A model generated the notes under the pieces. That model did not search any database, had not been told where the DNA came from, and saw nothing but the letters and a program-made list of their open reading frames with translations. From CAJQQY01 sp045106765 (GTDB lineage Bacteria > Bacteroidota > Bacteroidia > Chitinophagales > Saprospiraceae), in contig JBGCFD010000004.1 of assembly GCA_045106765.1 (NCBI GenBank), positions 1 to 64,000 of the forward strand: 64,000 nucleotides of DNA, written 5' to 3'. The translations under genes and the position numbers were made by a program. Shown here piece after piece: positions 51,530 through 60,375 of the stretch (its first letter is position 1; each line of letters opens with the position of its first letter).

Positions 51530-53386
51530 TTAAACTTTTTTCCCTTTCATTGCTTTTTGAATATTCACATCCATTGCTCGATGGGCGAGAGGAGAGGTGA
51601 AAGTATTCAAATCATCCATCGCTTTATTGATCGCATCTTTATCTTCTTCATTGACTGACTTTCTTAGATTTTCAATTAAGGATTTTGTTGTTGCTTTTTC
51701 TTCTTCGGATAAAATTGCCTCATTTTGTTGCAAAAATTTATCAGACGAGAGCAATATATTATTGGCTTCATTTCGAGCTTCTAACAATCCTCTAATTTTC
51801 ATATCAGCCTCTGCATTTTGAATGGAGTCAATCAGCATTTTAGCCATTTCTTCTTCTGACAAACCATATTGAGATTTAATTTCAATTTCGGTTTCGACAT
51901 TTGAACGAAGCTCTTTTGCTTTGACTTTTAAAATTCCATCAGCGTTGAGAATAAATTGAATTTCGATTTTTGGCAAACCTGCTGGCATTGGAGGAATTCC
52001 TTTTAAAATGAATTCTCCCAACTTCCGGTTGTCATTCACTAAATCTCTTTCTCCTTGATAAACCGCCACTTTTAGATTTTTTTGACCATCCACAGAAGTG
52101 GTATATTGTCTTCCTGCTTTGTTAGGCACTTTAGAATTTCGAGGAATAATCGTATCCATCAAGCCTCCGACCGTTTCAATTCCAAGTGACAATGGAGTTA
52201 CATCGAGCAATAAAATATCTTTTTGATTACCTGCTAAAACATCAGCTTGAATCGCTGCACCAAGCGCCACAACTTCATCTGGATTTAACTCATTGAAAAG
52301 TGTTTTTCCAAAAAAATCGGAAACAGTATTTTGTACTAGTGGAATTCTAGTAGAACCTCCGACCATGACAATATGATCTATTTTTTCAACAGAAATTTTT
52401 GCATCAACTAGCGCATTTTTGCAACAATCCAAAGTTCGTTGAATGAGAGGTTGCGTTAATTTTTCAAATTGAGTTTTAGTTATTTTTAAATGTAGATTTT
52501 CAATGGAACTAGAAAATTCATCAGAGCCAGACAATGACTTTTTAGCATGTTCTGCTTCCAATCGAATCGCTTGAGAAAGTTCTTTATTTTGATTTAAAAG
52601 TGTTGGATCAAGATTATTTTCTTTTACCCAAAAATCAATAATCGCTCGATCAAAATCGTCTCCGCCAAGGAACGTATCTCCATTGGTGGAAAGGACTTCA
52701 AAAATACCATTTTGGATTTGTAGGATAGAAATGTCGAATGTTCCTCCTCCCAAATCGTAAACTGCAATCGTTCGAGTTTCTTCCGGATTAAGACCGATTC
52801 CATAAGCTAAACTTGCGGCAGTTGGTTCGTTTACAATTCTCAAAACATCTAGTCCTGCGAGCTTTCCAGCATCCCGAGTGGCTTGTCTTTGAGAGTCATT
52901 GAAGTATGCTGGGACGGTGATAACTGCTTTGTTTATTTTTTCACCGAGGTCTTTTTCAATTCTATGTTTGAGTGATTTAAGAATTTCAGCACTAAGCTCA
53001 ATAGGAGTATAAAATTTGTCATTGACTCTAACTTTTACCAAACTCTCGGTGTCTTCATCAATAATTTTATAGCCAAAATATTGTTCGAAATTTTCTACAT
53101 CATCGTAGGATTTTCCCATCAATCTTTTGACAGAATAAATCGTATTTCCAGGGTCGCTGATGAGTTTTTCTCTCGCCTCATCACCGACAATTATTCCACC
53201 GTCCTTGGCAAAATGAACAATGGATGGGACAAGGGTACTTTTACCATTTTTATCTTTGACTGCTTCTGCTTTTTTATCTTTGATGTATGCCACCAAACTA
53301 TTGGTCGTACCCAAATCAATCCCGACAATGATATCACTAATCTTATCGACTTTTCCCTCTTTTATGTTGATTGAAATTTTTGCCAT
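51530..53386 (-). CDS. hscA: HscA-like Hsp70 chaperone for Fe-S clusters
   Basis: This 618-residue Hsp70 has the ATPase domain with IVGIDLGTTNSLVAYIKD (residues 20-37), AVYDLGGGTFDIS and the adenosine motif IVMVGGSTRIPLVQ, and the peptide-binding domain with LLDVTPLSLGIETVGG and ILKVKAKELRSNVETEIEIK. The N-terminal extension (KISINIKEGKVDKISD), length and lack of a DnaK-type acidic tail fit HscA. It acts with HscB (407-931) on IscU. Here it is a single gene, not in an isc operon. Confidence 0.9.
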   Translation of the reverse strand: MAKISINIKEGKVDKISDIIVGIDLGTTNSLVAYIKDKKAEAVKDKNGKSTLVPSIVHFAKDGGIIVGDEAREKLISDPGNTIYSVKRLMGKSYDDVENFEQYFGYKIIDEDTESLVKVRVNDKFYTPIELSAEILKSLKHRIEKDLGEKINKAVITVPAYFNDSQRQATRDAGKLAGLDVLRIVNEPTAASLAYGIGLNPEETRTIAVYDLGGGTFDISILQIQNGIFEVLSTNGDTFLGGDDFDRAIIDFWVKENNLDPTLLNQNKELSQAIRLEAEHAKKSLSGSDEFSSSIENLHLKITKTQFEKLTQPLIQRTLDCCKNALVDAKISVEKIDHIVMVGGSTRIPLVQNTVSDFFGKTLFNELNPDEVVALGAAIQADVLAGNQKDILLLDVTPLSLGIETVGGLMDTIIPRNSKVPNKAGRQYTTSVDGQKNLKVAVYQGERDLVNDNRKLGEFILKGIPPMPAGLPKIEIQFILNADGILKVKAKELRSNVETEIEIKSQYGLSEEEMAKMLIDSIQNAEADMKIRGLLEARNEANNILLSSDKFLQQNEAILSEEEKATTKSLIENLRKSVNEEDKDAINKAMDDLNTFTSPLAHRAMDVNIQKAMKGKKV

Positions 53387-53558
53387 TATATTATTTTGGT
53401 TCTTTGGTAAATTTAATTTTTGACTGAATTACAAAAATCACCAAAGAAGAATTTTTTATAAAATAGAACCGCAAAGATATGTAATCGTTCAATGTCTTTC
53501 GGTTTATTTTTTAGAAAAATTAAACCTTTTATCTACGAAGAACATAAATTATTTTTCA

Positions 53559-54566
53559 TCAAAAATATCGAGAATAAGAAACAAACAGCAACGTACTATT
53601 TTGATTAAACTCATCAATTGGAAAATTAAAGACTCCGAAAGCAGTCGAAGATTGAATACCAAATTTTACCACATTTTTATCATTAAACCAACTAGCTCCA
53701 AAACCTGAAAATACTCCAAAAATGGAATTATTTCTTGTTTCCAAGGCTCCAAAAGAATTTTCATAAATAAGCTTCCAATGTCGACCGATTCTAACGGTTC
53801 CTCCAAAACTAAATTTAACCAGTATTTCATCGAAAAATTCAAATGGTTCAAAAATAGGTGCAAAATTTAAAGCAAGATATACATTTCGATCAGGTGTTCC
53901 ATATGAAAAATAAGCTGCCGCATTGACAAAACCTGTCCAACCTAACATCTCTCGATTTTCAAATTGGTTAAAAGTTCGCTCAGGTTTTCCGACTGCTTGG
54001 ATATCAAAACCAGCTCTAAATTTGGAGCTATCATGTCCATGAATATAATTGAACTTGGTATGAAAAATAATATGACCGAAATTAGAAAACCCAAATCCAA
54101 ATGTCACCGCATCATTCATTCCATAATCGAAAGTATGGATTAGTCCTAAGATTGAATTGAATTCCTTTTCTCTTTTGTACAAAGTGAAACCCGTTTCTGC
54201 GTAGAATAGTCTATTATTTCCTTTGACTATTTGTGGTTTGGAATCATGCTTTTTTTGTTCATCATTTTGGAAAAATTCCTGGTGATCAGGAAAACTCATA
54301 TCAAGCTCCCGACTATCAACCAAAATTTTGTCTAATTCAGAAAGTTCAAAAAGAATGGTATCGGTTTTTTCATCTTCTAAAAAAGTCAATTGTGTGTCTT
54401 GAATAGAAATTATTTTTCCATATTTCACTTCTCCATTATTTAAAATAAGCAGATGTGTTTGATTTTTATCATTAAAATCAAAATCACCTATGAAAACTTG
54501 AGCACTCAAAAAATGAGTAAAAAGTAAAAATATGAAAATTGTAAATGTATTGTTATGGTATTTCAT
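53559..54566 (-). CDS. Outer-membrane barrel protein with N-terminal beta domain (paralog A)
   Basis: The 335-residue protein has a signal peptide, a small domain (about 35-85: LLILNNGEVKYGKIISIQDT) and a barrel-like C-terminal half with alternating strands (FRAGFDIQAVGKPERTFNQF) ending SYSRYF. The neighbour at 54576-55553 has the same layout and the two starts are 10 bp from stop to start, so they are an operon and a duplication. The N-terminal domain resembles DUF-type LSM-like folds (GxIxxIxxTxIxF); function unknown. Confidence 0.68.
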   Translation of the reverse strand: MKYHNNTFTIFIFLLFTHFLSAQVFIGDFDFNDKNQTHLLILNNGEVKYGKIISIQDTQLTFLEDEKTDTILFELSELDKILVDSRELDMSFPDHQEFFQNDEQKKHDSKPQIVKGNNRLFYAETGFTLYKREKEFNSILGLIHTFDYGMNDAVTFGFGFSNFGHIIFHTKFNYIHGHDSSKFRAGFDIQAVGKPERTFNQFENREMLGWTGFVNAAAYFSYGTPDRNVYLALNFAPIFEPFEFFDEILVKFSFGGTVRIGRHWKLIYENSFGALETRNNSIFGVFSGFGASWFNDKNVVKFGIQSSTAFGVFNFPIDEFNQNSTLLFVSYSRYF

Positions 54567-54575
54567 GGCTGCGTA

Positions 54576-55553
54576 CTAAAAGATTTTGGAAAAAGTAAAA
54601 AAGGGAAGTCGACTTAAAACTTGAGGCGAAAAAGTTACCAAATCATCTTCAGTAAATTCTATAATTGGATAAGTATTGAACCCTAAATTATTAAGAGAAT
54701 TAAATCCGAACCCAACATTATATTTAGTAGTCGCATAATTAAATCCGAATGAAGGGAGCAAGTTTCCATCAATAAATTGATTGTTAAAATTGACATGATT
54801 CTCAATTATAAATTGCCAATTTTCATTTATCCTGATTCCTCCACCTAGAGAAATGGAATAGTACACTCTAGGAAAAAAATTACGTCTGAAAAAAAGATCT
54901 TGGTCATTTCTTATAAGATAATTAGATGCATTAATATTAAAAAATCGATCAGGTGTTCCAAACGAATGAGCAATAGAGTTTTCCAGAACCATAAAACCAT
55001 TATCAAAAAAAGAAAAAGGAATGATACTAAAATTCGTCTTAAAAGAGGTTGCTCCAACTTCAGGATTAGGCGTTGAAAATTTCATATTGATATGTAATAA
55101 AAATGGAAAACTATAACCCATTCCAATCGAAAAACTATTAGTCAAACCACGATCCCAAAGCACCGAGGCTCCCATGAAAGTGCGATAACTTTTTTCCCCT
55201 TCTTGGAGGCTGAAACCAGTATTTTTGTAGAAAAGGAATTGATTATATTGAAGTGGTCTAGCGTATTTTTTTTTATTCCAAGGAAGATGTCCTTGCACTT
55301 TTATCTCTTGAATTTGAGAAAGTGTCAAGGTGATATTTTTCTTCTTCCTTTTAGTTTCAAAAAATATTTTTTCGTTTTGAATTTGGAGAATTTTACCTCT
55401 GATTTTTTTTCCACTTTTTAAAATAACTACATGGATTTGAGTAGAATCTTTTAAGTTAAGTTGTGTGTCAAAATTTTGGGAATGTATTGTTATGGAAAAA
55501 AAGCATAGACCAACGACAAGACAAAATAATTTTAAGATAATTGATTTAATCAT
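54576..55553 (-). CDS. Outer-membrane barrel protein with N-terminal beta domain (paralog B)
   Basis: The 325-residue protein has a signal peptide (LVVGLCFFSITIHS) and the same layout as the downstream gene: HVVILKSGKKIRGKILQIQN in the N-terminal domain and a barrel ending LPFFTFSKIF. Shared features are NTGFSLQEGEKSYRTFMGAS versus ETGFTLYKREKEFNSILGLI. It is the first gene of the pair. Confidence 0.68.
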   Translation of the reverse strand: MIKSIILKLFCLVVGLCFFSITIHSQNFDTQLNLKDSTQIHVVILKSGKKIRGKILQIQNEKIFFETKRKKKNITLTLSQIQEIKVQGHLPWNKKKYARPLQYNQFLFYKNTGFSLQEGEKSYRTFMGASVLWDRGLTNSFSIGMGYSFPFLLHINMKFSTPNPEVGATSFKTNFSIIPFSFFDNGFMVLENSIAHSFGTPDRFFNINASNYLIRNDQDLFFRRNFFPRVYYSISLGGGIRINENWQFIIENHVNFNNQFIDGNLLPSFGFNYATTKYNVGFGFNSLNNLGFNTYPIIEFTEDDLVTFSPQVLSRLPFFTFSKIF

Positions 55554-55600
55554 ACAGTTTTAGTTTATAAAAATTAATGCTAGAACGAAGTTAAATTTTT

Positions 55601-55608
55601 TATATTTG
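55601..55608 (+). promoter_or_regulatory. -7 box for the queuosine-precursor transporter
   Basis: TATATTTG matches TAnnTTTG, 87 bp upstream of the ATG. The leader contains a small hairpin TGATTA-TTTCT-TAATCA; no preQ1 riboswitch motif is seen. Confidence 0.45.
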
Positions 55609-55694
55609 GAATTGATTATTTCTTAATCAGAACTCGATTCCGTAATGAGAGACGTGATGTTAAGTCAAAAAGAAAGTTGAAATTATAAAATAAT

Positions 55695-56504
55695 ATGAAA
55701 AATATTTTATCAGATAAAGGTACTCGACTATTTATTATTCTCGGAGGCTTTTTTGTAGCCAATGCGATCATTGCAGAATTTATTGGAGTTAAGATTTTTT
55801 CCTTGGAAAAAACACTAGGATTTGAACCATTTAGTATGGAATTATTTGGAGAAAAAAACTTAGCATTTTCTTTGACCGCAGGTACTTTGCTTTGGCCCAT
55901 TGTTTTCATTATGACCGATATTATTAATGAGTATTTTGGAATGAGAGGAGTTAAGATGTTGTCTTATTTAACAGTTGGATTGATTGCCTATGGTTTTGTG
56001 ATGGTCTATTTTGCCATAGGTTTGGAGCCAGCAGGATTTTGGCCGACCTCACATATCTTACCTGATTTGAATGAAATTCAACAAGAAGAAATTCGAGGAA
56101 AAGTGAGCGATTATGATTATGCTTTTCGGTTAGTTTTTGGTCAAGGGTTATGGATTATTGCAGGATCGATTATCGCATTTTTAGTGGGGCAATTAGTGGA
56201 TGTTTTTGCTTTCCATAAAATTAAAGAAAAGACTGGAGATAAATATTTATGGCTTCGAGCAACTGGTTCTACTTTGATTTCACAATTCGTTGATAGCTTC
56301 GTAGTTTTAGTTATTGCTTTTTACATTGGTGCCAATTGGAGTTTAGTTTTAGTCTTGGCAATTGGGACGGTGAATTATATTTTTAAGTTTGTAATAGCTG
56401 TTTTATTGACACCTTCATTGTATTTAATACATAATATTATTGATAACTATTTAGGAGAGGAAAAGTCGAAAGAGATGCGAGATGCGGCACTTTTGAGTAG
56501 CTGA
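55695..56504 (+). CDS. yhhQ: Queuosine precursor transporter (YhhQ/QPTR family)
   Basis: This 269-residue protein has six to seven membrane helices and the family blocks NAIIAEFIGVKIFSL, GTLLWPIVFIMTDIINEYFG, AFLVGQLVDVFAFHKIKEKT, LWLRATGSTLISQFVDSFVV. YhhQ proteins import preQ0/preQ1 across the inner membrane for tRNA queuosine modification. No other queuosine gene is adjacent. Confidence 0.93.
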   Translation: MKNILSDKGTRLFIILGGFFVANAIIAEFIGVKIFSLEKTLGFEPFSMELFGEKNLAFSLTAGTLLWPIVFIMTDIINEYFGMRGVKMLSYLTVGLIAYGFVMVYFAIGLEPAGFWPTSHILPDLNEIQQEEIRGKVSDYDYAFRLVFGQGLWIIAGSIIAFLVGQLVDVFAFHKIKEKTGDKYLWLRATGSTLISQFVDSFVVLVIAFYIGANWSLVLVLAIGTVNYIFKFVIAVLLTPSLYLIHNIIDNYLGEEKSKEMRDAALLSS

Positions 56505-56625
56505 TACAGACTTCAGGTATGATCGTAAGGACTAACAATCTCAAATAATAATCTTTGGAAACTAATTAGTTTTAATTACATTTACATATTAACAATTATC
56601 TTATTTTAATCAAAAAATCTTTATT

Positions 56626-57105
56626 ATGAATAACACTCCCTTATTTAGAAGCATGGGGTTTTCTCAAAAACTTTTTTATTTCTTTTTTATCGTTTTAGTT
56701 TCCACTAGTATTTCGTTCCAAAGTTGTAATCCTGCCAAAGGAATGGTGACGCAGGACTTAACTTCATTGGAAGGATTCATGAGTTTAAAAACTGATGCAG
56801 TTTCATTAATGAAAAAAGGAGCTAAAAGTTTTAGTTCTATGGCTCCTCAAATTAATGAGTACAAAGCAAAAATGAACGATCAAATTGATTACGAAAAAGC
56901 CAAAGGAGAAAAGAATATAAAAACAGTTCAAATGTTGGAAATTCTGTCAAATCCTGAAGGAAATTTATTGGGTGGATTTTTTAAACGATGGGAAAACGAA
57001 GGGAAGCTTAATGCACCATTCATCAAAGAGATCGCAGGCGTAGTTTCTAAGAATTTTGACAAAGTTATTAATCTGGAGAAAAAGAAAAAGAAACCAAAAA
57101 TGTAG
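56626..57105 (+). CDS. Small lipoprotein of unknown function
   Basis: The 159-residue protein has a signal sequence (LFYFFFIVLVSTSISFQSC, lipid Cys at about 33) and is then helical and basic, ending in a lysine tail (NLEKKKKKPKM). No domain is recognised. It precedes the H3TH/lysine-rich gene by 131 bp in the same direction, but a repeat lies between them. Confidence 0.68.
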   Translation: MNNTPLFRSMGFSQKLFYFFFIVLVSTSISFQSCNPAKGMVTQDLTSLEGFMSLKTDAVSLMKKGAKSFSSMAPQINEYKAKMNDQIDYEKAKGEKNIKTVQMLEILSNPEGNLLGGFFKRWENEGKLNAPFIKEIAGVVSKNFDKVINLEKKKKKPKM

Positions 57106-57125
57106 AATTTAGTACAATTAATAGA

Positions 57126-57177
57126 CTTTATTCGTTTGACGTTGAATGTTAGACGTTTGATTGTATAATTCTATTTA
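57126..57177. repeat. Second copy of the GACGTTGAACG-type element
   Basis: CTTTATTCGTTTGACGTTGA, continuing to TATAATTCTATTTA, is similar to 50257-50305 over about 50 bp. The copy at 50249-50316 is framed by an inverted repeat; this one is not. Confidence 0.65.
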
Positions 57178-57236
57178 AATTCCAATATGATAACTAATGA
57201 GTTTCTTTTTATTTTAAAAAAACCAATAAATCAATT

Positions 57237-57929
57237 ATGGCAAAAACAACTTCTAACAAAGATAATTTAACAAAGATAACAGGTATTGGACCAAAAATTC
57301 AACAACTGCTTAATGCAGGTGGAATCATGACATATAATGATTTGGCTAAAGCAAAAAAGGCAACAGTTGAAAAAATATTGGAAGATGCTGGCCCCCGATT
57401 TAATGCTCATGATCCGAGTACTTGGATGAAGCAGGCTAAAGAATTAGTGAAAACTTCTTCTAAGCCAAAGTCTAAACCAAAGACTTCGCCTAAACCAAAA
57501 GCTTCCACAAAGCCAAAAACGAAGCCAAAGGCTTCCACAAAGCCTAAGACTTCTGAGGCTGCTTCGAAAATTAAAGTGGGCGAATTAGATTTACCAAGGT
57601 TTAGAAAGATAATGAAAGAAATGTCAAGTAACGTAGAGGATCTGACAAAGTTGACTGTTCGTAAATATCAAAAAGATGCGAAGCGAGATGCAGAAAAATT
57701 ACTCAAAGGGATGAAAAGAGATTTGAGAAGATGGACACGTATGTTGGAGAGAGGGGACTTGACGACTCAGGACTTTGAATATTTAGTGAAAAGTAATGTA
57801 GATTCTGCAAAGATGAGTGCGCTAGAAAGTTCAGGTTTAGCGATGATACGATTGAAAGCTTATCGAACTTCATTGTTTAATTTAATTATTGATACGATTT
57901 TTGGATTAGCTTTGAAAGCGTTAAAATAA
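57237..57929 (+). CDS. H3TH-domain protein with histone-like Lys/Pro linker
   Basis: The 230-residue protein starts with one H3TH domain (about 8-68: LTKITGIGPKIQQLLNAGGI; EDAGPRFNAHDPSTWMKQAK), the same module present three times in the 23530 protein. A 45-residue KPK/KASTK linker, resembling eukaryotic histone H1 tails, follows, then a helical C-terminal domain (about 110-230; DLTKLTVRKYQKDAKRDAEK). It is very basic and should bind DNA non-specifically. A role in nucleoid compaction or DNA repair is an inference. Confidence 0.8.
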   Translation: MAKTTSNKDNLTKITGIGPKIQQLLNAGGIMTYNDLAKAKKATVEKILEDAGPRFNAHDPSTWMKQAKELVKTSSKPKSKPKTSPKPKASTKPKTKPKASTKPKTSEAASKIKVGELDLPRFRKIMKEMSSNVEDLTKLTVRKYQKDAKRDAEKLLKGMKRDLRRWTRMLERGDLTTQDFEYLVKSNVDSAKMSALESSGLAMIRLKAYRTSLFNLIIDTIFGLALKALK

Positions 57930-57951
57930 TTATAACAATATAGTTACAACT

Positions 57952-57992
57952 TTAAAAAGCCTTGACATTTTTCAAAATGTCAAGGCTTTTTT
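57952..57992 (+). terminator. Terminator after the H3TH protein
   Basis: AAAGCCTTGACATTTT and AATGTCAAGGCTTT form a near-perfect stem followed by a T tract. Confidence 0.92.
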
Positions 57993-58087
57993 TGTCTTAC
58001 TGAGGTACGACTTTCTAAGTCGTGAAATAACTACGATCTACTGATTTGGAACATTGGTCAATGAGCAAACGAACTAGGAAATTTGTA

Positions 58088-59380
58088 CTATGTGAAAAAA
58101 TATGCACTAATTAATAAAGTCGAATAAAATAAAAACCAACCAGTAGGTGTATACTTGGAAAATGCAATGCCATGCTGGAAAGATAAATATATTGCAATCG
58201 CAATTTTTTCAAATAAATAGGCCAAAACAGTTCCAAAGGCAATTCCAATTAATCCAAAATATTGGACAAAAATTATACTTAGAATAATATTTAAGATGGT
58301 TTCTAAAATAGAAATATAGAGTACCATTTTCGTTTTTCCCAAAGCAATTAGAATAGTTTGGGGAAAAATTAGACGGCTAATAATGACTAATAAAAAGACA
58401 TTAAAGATGGAAGCACTTTCTGAAAAATCAGGGTTAAATACTTTTGGAAACCACCACGAACTTGTCAACATTAAAACAATAGACAAAGGGAAAAGCCAAT
58501 GAAATAAATTTAAAGTTTTGGTTTTTAAATTTGTAAAAGCATTAGCGTTATTTTTTTGGACAATTTCTGGAATCATTGCCATATTTAGTGCATTTGCCAG
58601 AGCAATAGCAAGCGGTAATTCTCTTGCACCATATCTGAAAATAGCAAAGGTTGATTTGTCATCATAAAACCAACCGACTACCCAACTATCAAAAACAGTT
58701 GGAAAACCTGAAAGCAAAGCATATAGAATTAATGGAATGGAAAGTTTTAAATAATCGCTCATGATCGCCTTTTTCCATTCGATTTTTCCATAATCAGCAA
58801 CAACTTTTACTAACCATAAAAATCGAAAAACTCCAAGTCCTACTAATCCTTGGATACTTCCCAAAAGCCCTTTTCCCAAAATTAAGGGTAGGATCACAAC
58901 GATTATTTGAAGAGAAAAAACGACTATTCCAAAAGTCAATATTTCCTTAGCTCGATTATTTACTAAATAGATATAATCAACTAAAAAACTGGGCATAAAA
59001 AACAGTAAATAAATCGAATACCATTTAATATAAGGAAGAGATTCTTGTCCGACGAGCAACTGGATAATGCTATTTTCAAATAAAAATAACAATACAATTA
59101 CAAAAATGGAAACACCACAAAATAAAAGGAAAATATTAAAAATAAAAGGTCTTTGATCGGTTGAATTTAGTTTTGGAAAAAAAGGAAGAACGCCTTGGTT
59201 CAATCCAGCAATCCAAAAAAAACTGACAGTTGTTCCGATAAAAGTAAGCATTTCGAAGGTCCCAATTTCTTCACTAGTCAAGACACTTTTGGCTAACAAA
59301 ATGCTAATCAGAATGGCTGCTCCTTGTCGCATTATCTGAAAGCCTTGAAGTGCTCGTACATTTGTGATCTCGAAATTCAT
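58088..59380 (-). CDS. Wzx/MOP-type polysaccharide flippase-like protein
   Basis: This 430-residue protein has 12 membrane helices and the layout of lipid-linked oligosaccharide flippases (MATE/MOP superfamily): VRALQGFQIMRQGAAILISI at the N-terminus and RYGARELPLAIALANALNMA in the middle. It should flip undecaprenyl-linked sugars across the inner membrane. No glycosyltransferases surround it, so its pathway is not visible here. Confidence 0.82.
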   Translation of the reverse strand: MNFEITNVRALQGFQIMRQGAAILISILLAKSVLTSEEIGTFEMLTFIGTTVSFFWIAGLNQGVLPFFPKLNSTDQRPFIFNIFLLFCGVSIFVIVLLFLFENSIIQLLVGQESLPYIKWYSIYLLFFMPSFLVDYIYLVNNRAKEILTFGIVVFSLQIIVVILPLILGKGLLGSIQGLVGLGVFRFLWLVKVVADYGKIEWKKAIMSDYLKLSIPLILYALLSGFPTVFDSWVVGWFYDDKSTFAIFRYGARELPLAIALANALNMAMIPEIVQKNNANAFTNLKTKTLNLFHWLFPLSIVLMLTSSWWFPKVFNPDFSESASIFNVFLLVIISRLIFPQTILIALGKTKMVLYISILETILNIILSIIFVQYFGLIGIAFGTVLAYLFEKIAIAIYLSFQHGIAFSKYTPTGWFLFYSTLLISAYFFT

Positions 59381-59435
59381 GACGCGAAATTAATTAAATG
59401 GTTTTCAATAATTCAGTTTTGTGGTGCAAAATAAT

Positions 59436-59524
59436 ACGTGGTTGTCTGTTTTAGCAGACCTAGAAAAAGAAACTTAAAAATCGCTGTGCTTATTTTTTAG
59501 GTCAGCTAAAACAGACAACCACGT
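59436..59524. repeat. 89-bp inverted repeat in a divergent promoter region
   Basis: ACGTGGTTGTCTGTTTTAGC plus AGACC (59436-59460) pairs with its inverse (59500-59524), 24 of 25 positions; further imperfect pairing (ACCTAGAAAAA/TTTTTTAGGT) extends it. It lies between divergently transcribed genes, so it is not a terminator. Confidence 0.88.
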
Positions 59525-59599
59525 GTTATTTATAAAACATGGTTTGAAATTTGATTAAAAAAATATACATTTACAACTTATTGATATTCAGATACTTAT

Positions 59600-60082
59600 A
59601 TGAAAAAGCACATTTTAAAAACAACTATTGAAGTTTATACTTCAGAAAAGGAATTGTCTTTAAAAGATCAAAAATTGATCAAAAAGGCAAAGCAAGCATT
59701 GAAAAAATCCTACTCACCATATTCTAACTTTAAAGTTGGTGCTGCCATATTATTAAAAAATGGGAAAATGATGTCAGGGAGTAATCAAGAAAATGCATCT
59801 TATCCACTTTGTTTATGTGCTGAACGAGTGACTATTGCAGCAGCAGATTCTGTCTATCCAAAAGTTCCAATCTTAGCCATGGCAATAACAGCTAAAAGTC
59901 CAAGCTTGACAATTACAAAACCAGTTGCACCTTGTGGAGCATGTCGTCAAGTAATTTTTGAAACAGAAATGAAACATGACACACCGATGCGAATTTTATT
60001 ACAAGGAGAAAAAGGTAAGGTTTATGTAATTCAAGGTGGGAAGGATTTATTGCCTCTTTCATTTGATGGGTCGTTGCTATAA
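59600..60082 (+). CDS. cdd: Cytidine deaminase
   Basis: The 160-residue protein has the zinc motif CAE (Cys73, Glu75) in ASYPLCLCAERVTIAAAD and PCGAC (Cys112, Cys115) in APCGACRQVIFE, and SPYSNFKVGAAI at the start of the fold. It deaminates cytidine and deoxycytidine for pyrimidine salvage. It is a single gene. Confidence 0.95.
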   Translation: MKKHILKTTIEVYTSEKELSLKDQKLIKKAKQALKKSYSPYSNFKVGAAILLKNGKMMSGSNQENASYPLCLCAERVTIAAADSVYPKVPILAMAITAKSPSLTITKPVAPCGACRQVIFETEMKHDTPMRILLQGEKGKVYVIQGGKDLLPLSFDGSLL

Positions 60083-60296
60083 AATTTATTTGGAATATTA
60101 ATAAGTAAAATCCATTGGCATGATTTTAGGTATTATAGAAATATCAAATATAAAAAACGAAAATAAATAACAAACCAGTAGCTTTGCAAAATTAATTTTT
60201 ATTAATTTTAAGTTAGGTTAGTTAACACACAAGTATTTCAGAGCAAAATGAACAAATACTCTTCCAAGGGAGTAAAATAATATAAAGATTTAAGCC

Positions 60297-60375
60297 TGAA
60301 ATTTTTCCAACCGATAAACAAGTTTTCAAAAACCAAAGGTCGATTTAAAAAGGAAATTTTTCCAAATACCGGAAT
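60297..60375 (+). promoter_or_regulatory. Repeated leader motif GAAATTTTTCC(AA) before the type B cargo gene
   Basis: GAAATTTTTCCAA occurs at about 60298-60310 and again near 60354-60366; the second is followed by ATACCGGA just before the ATG. A related motif (AATTTTTCCCCAAAATACCG) stands before the 63879 gene. This suggests a shared leader element in the locus. Confidence 0.4.

Noticed and set aside
55561..55694. Possible preQ1 riboswitch before the queuosine-precursor transporter
   Set aside because: The leader has only a short TGATTA/TAATCA hairpin; no preQ1-I (AGAGGTTCTAGC-type) or preQ1-II pattern is visible.
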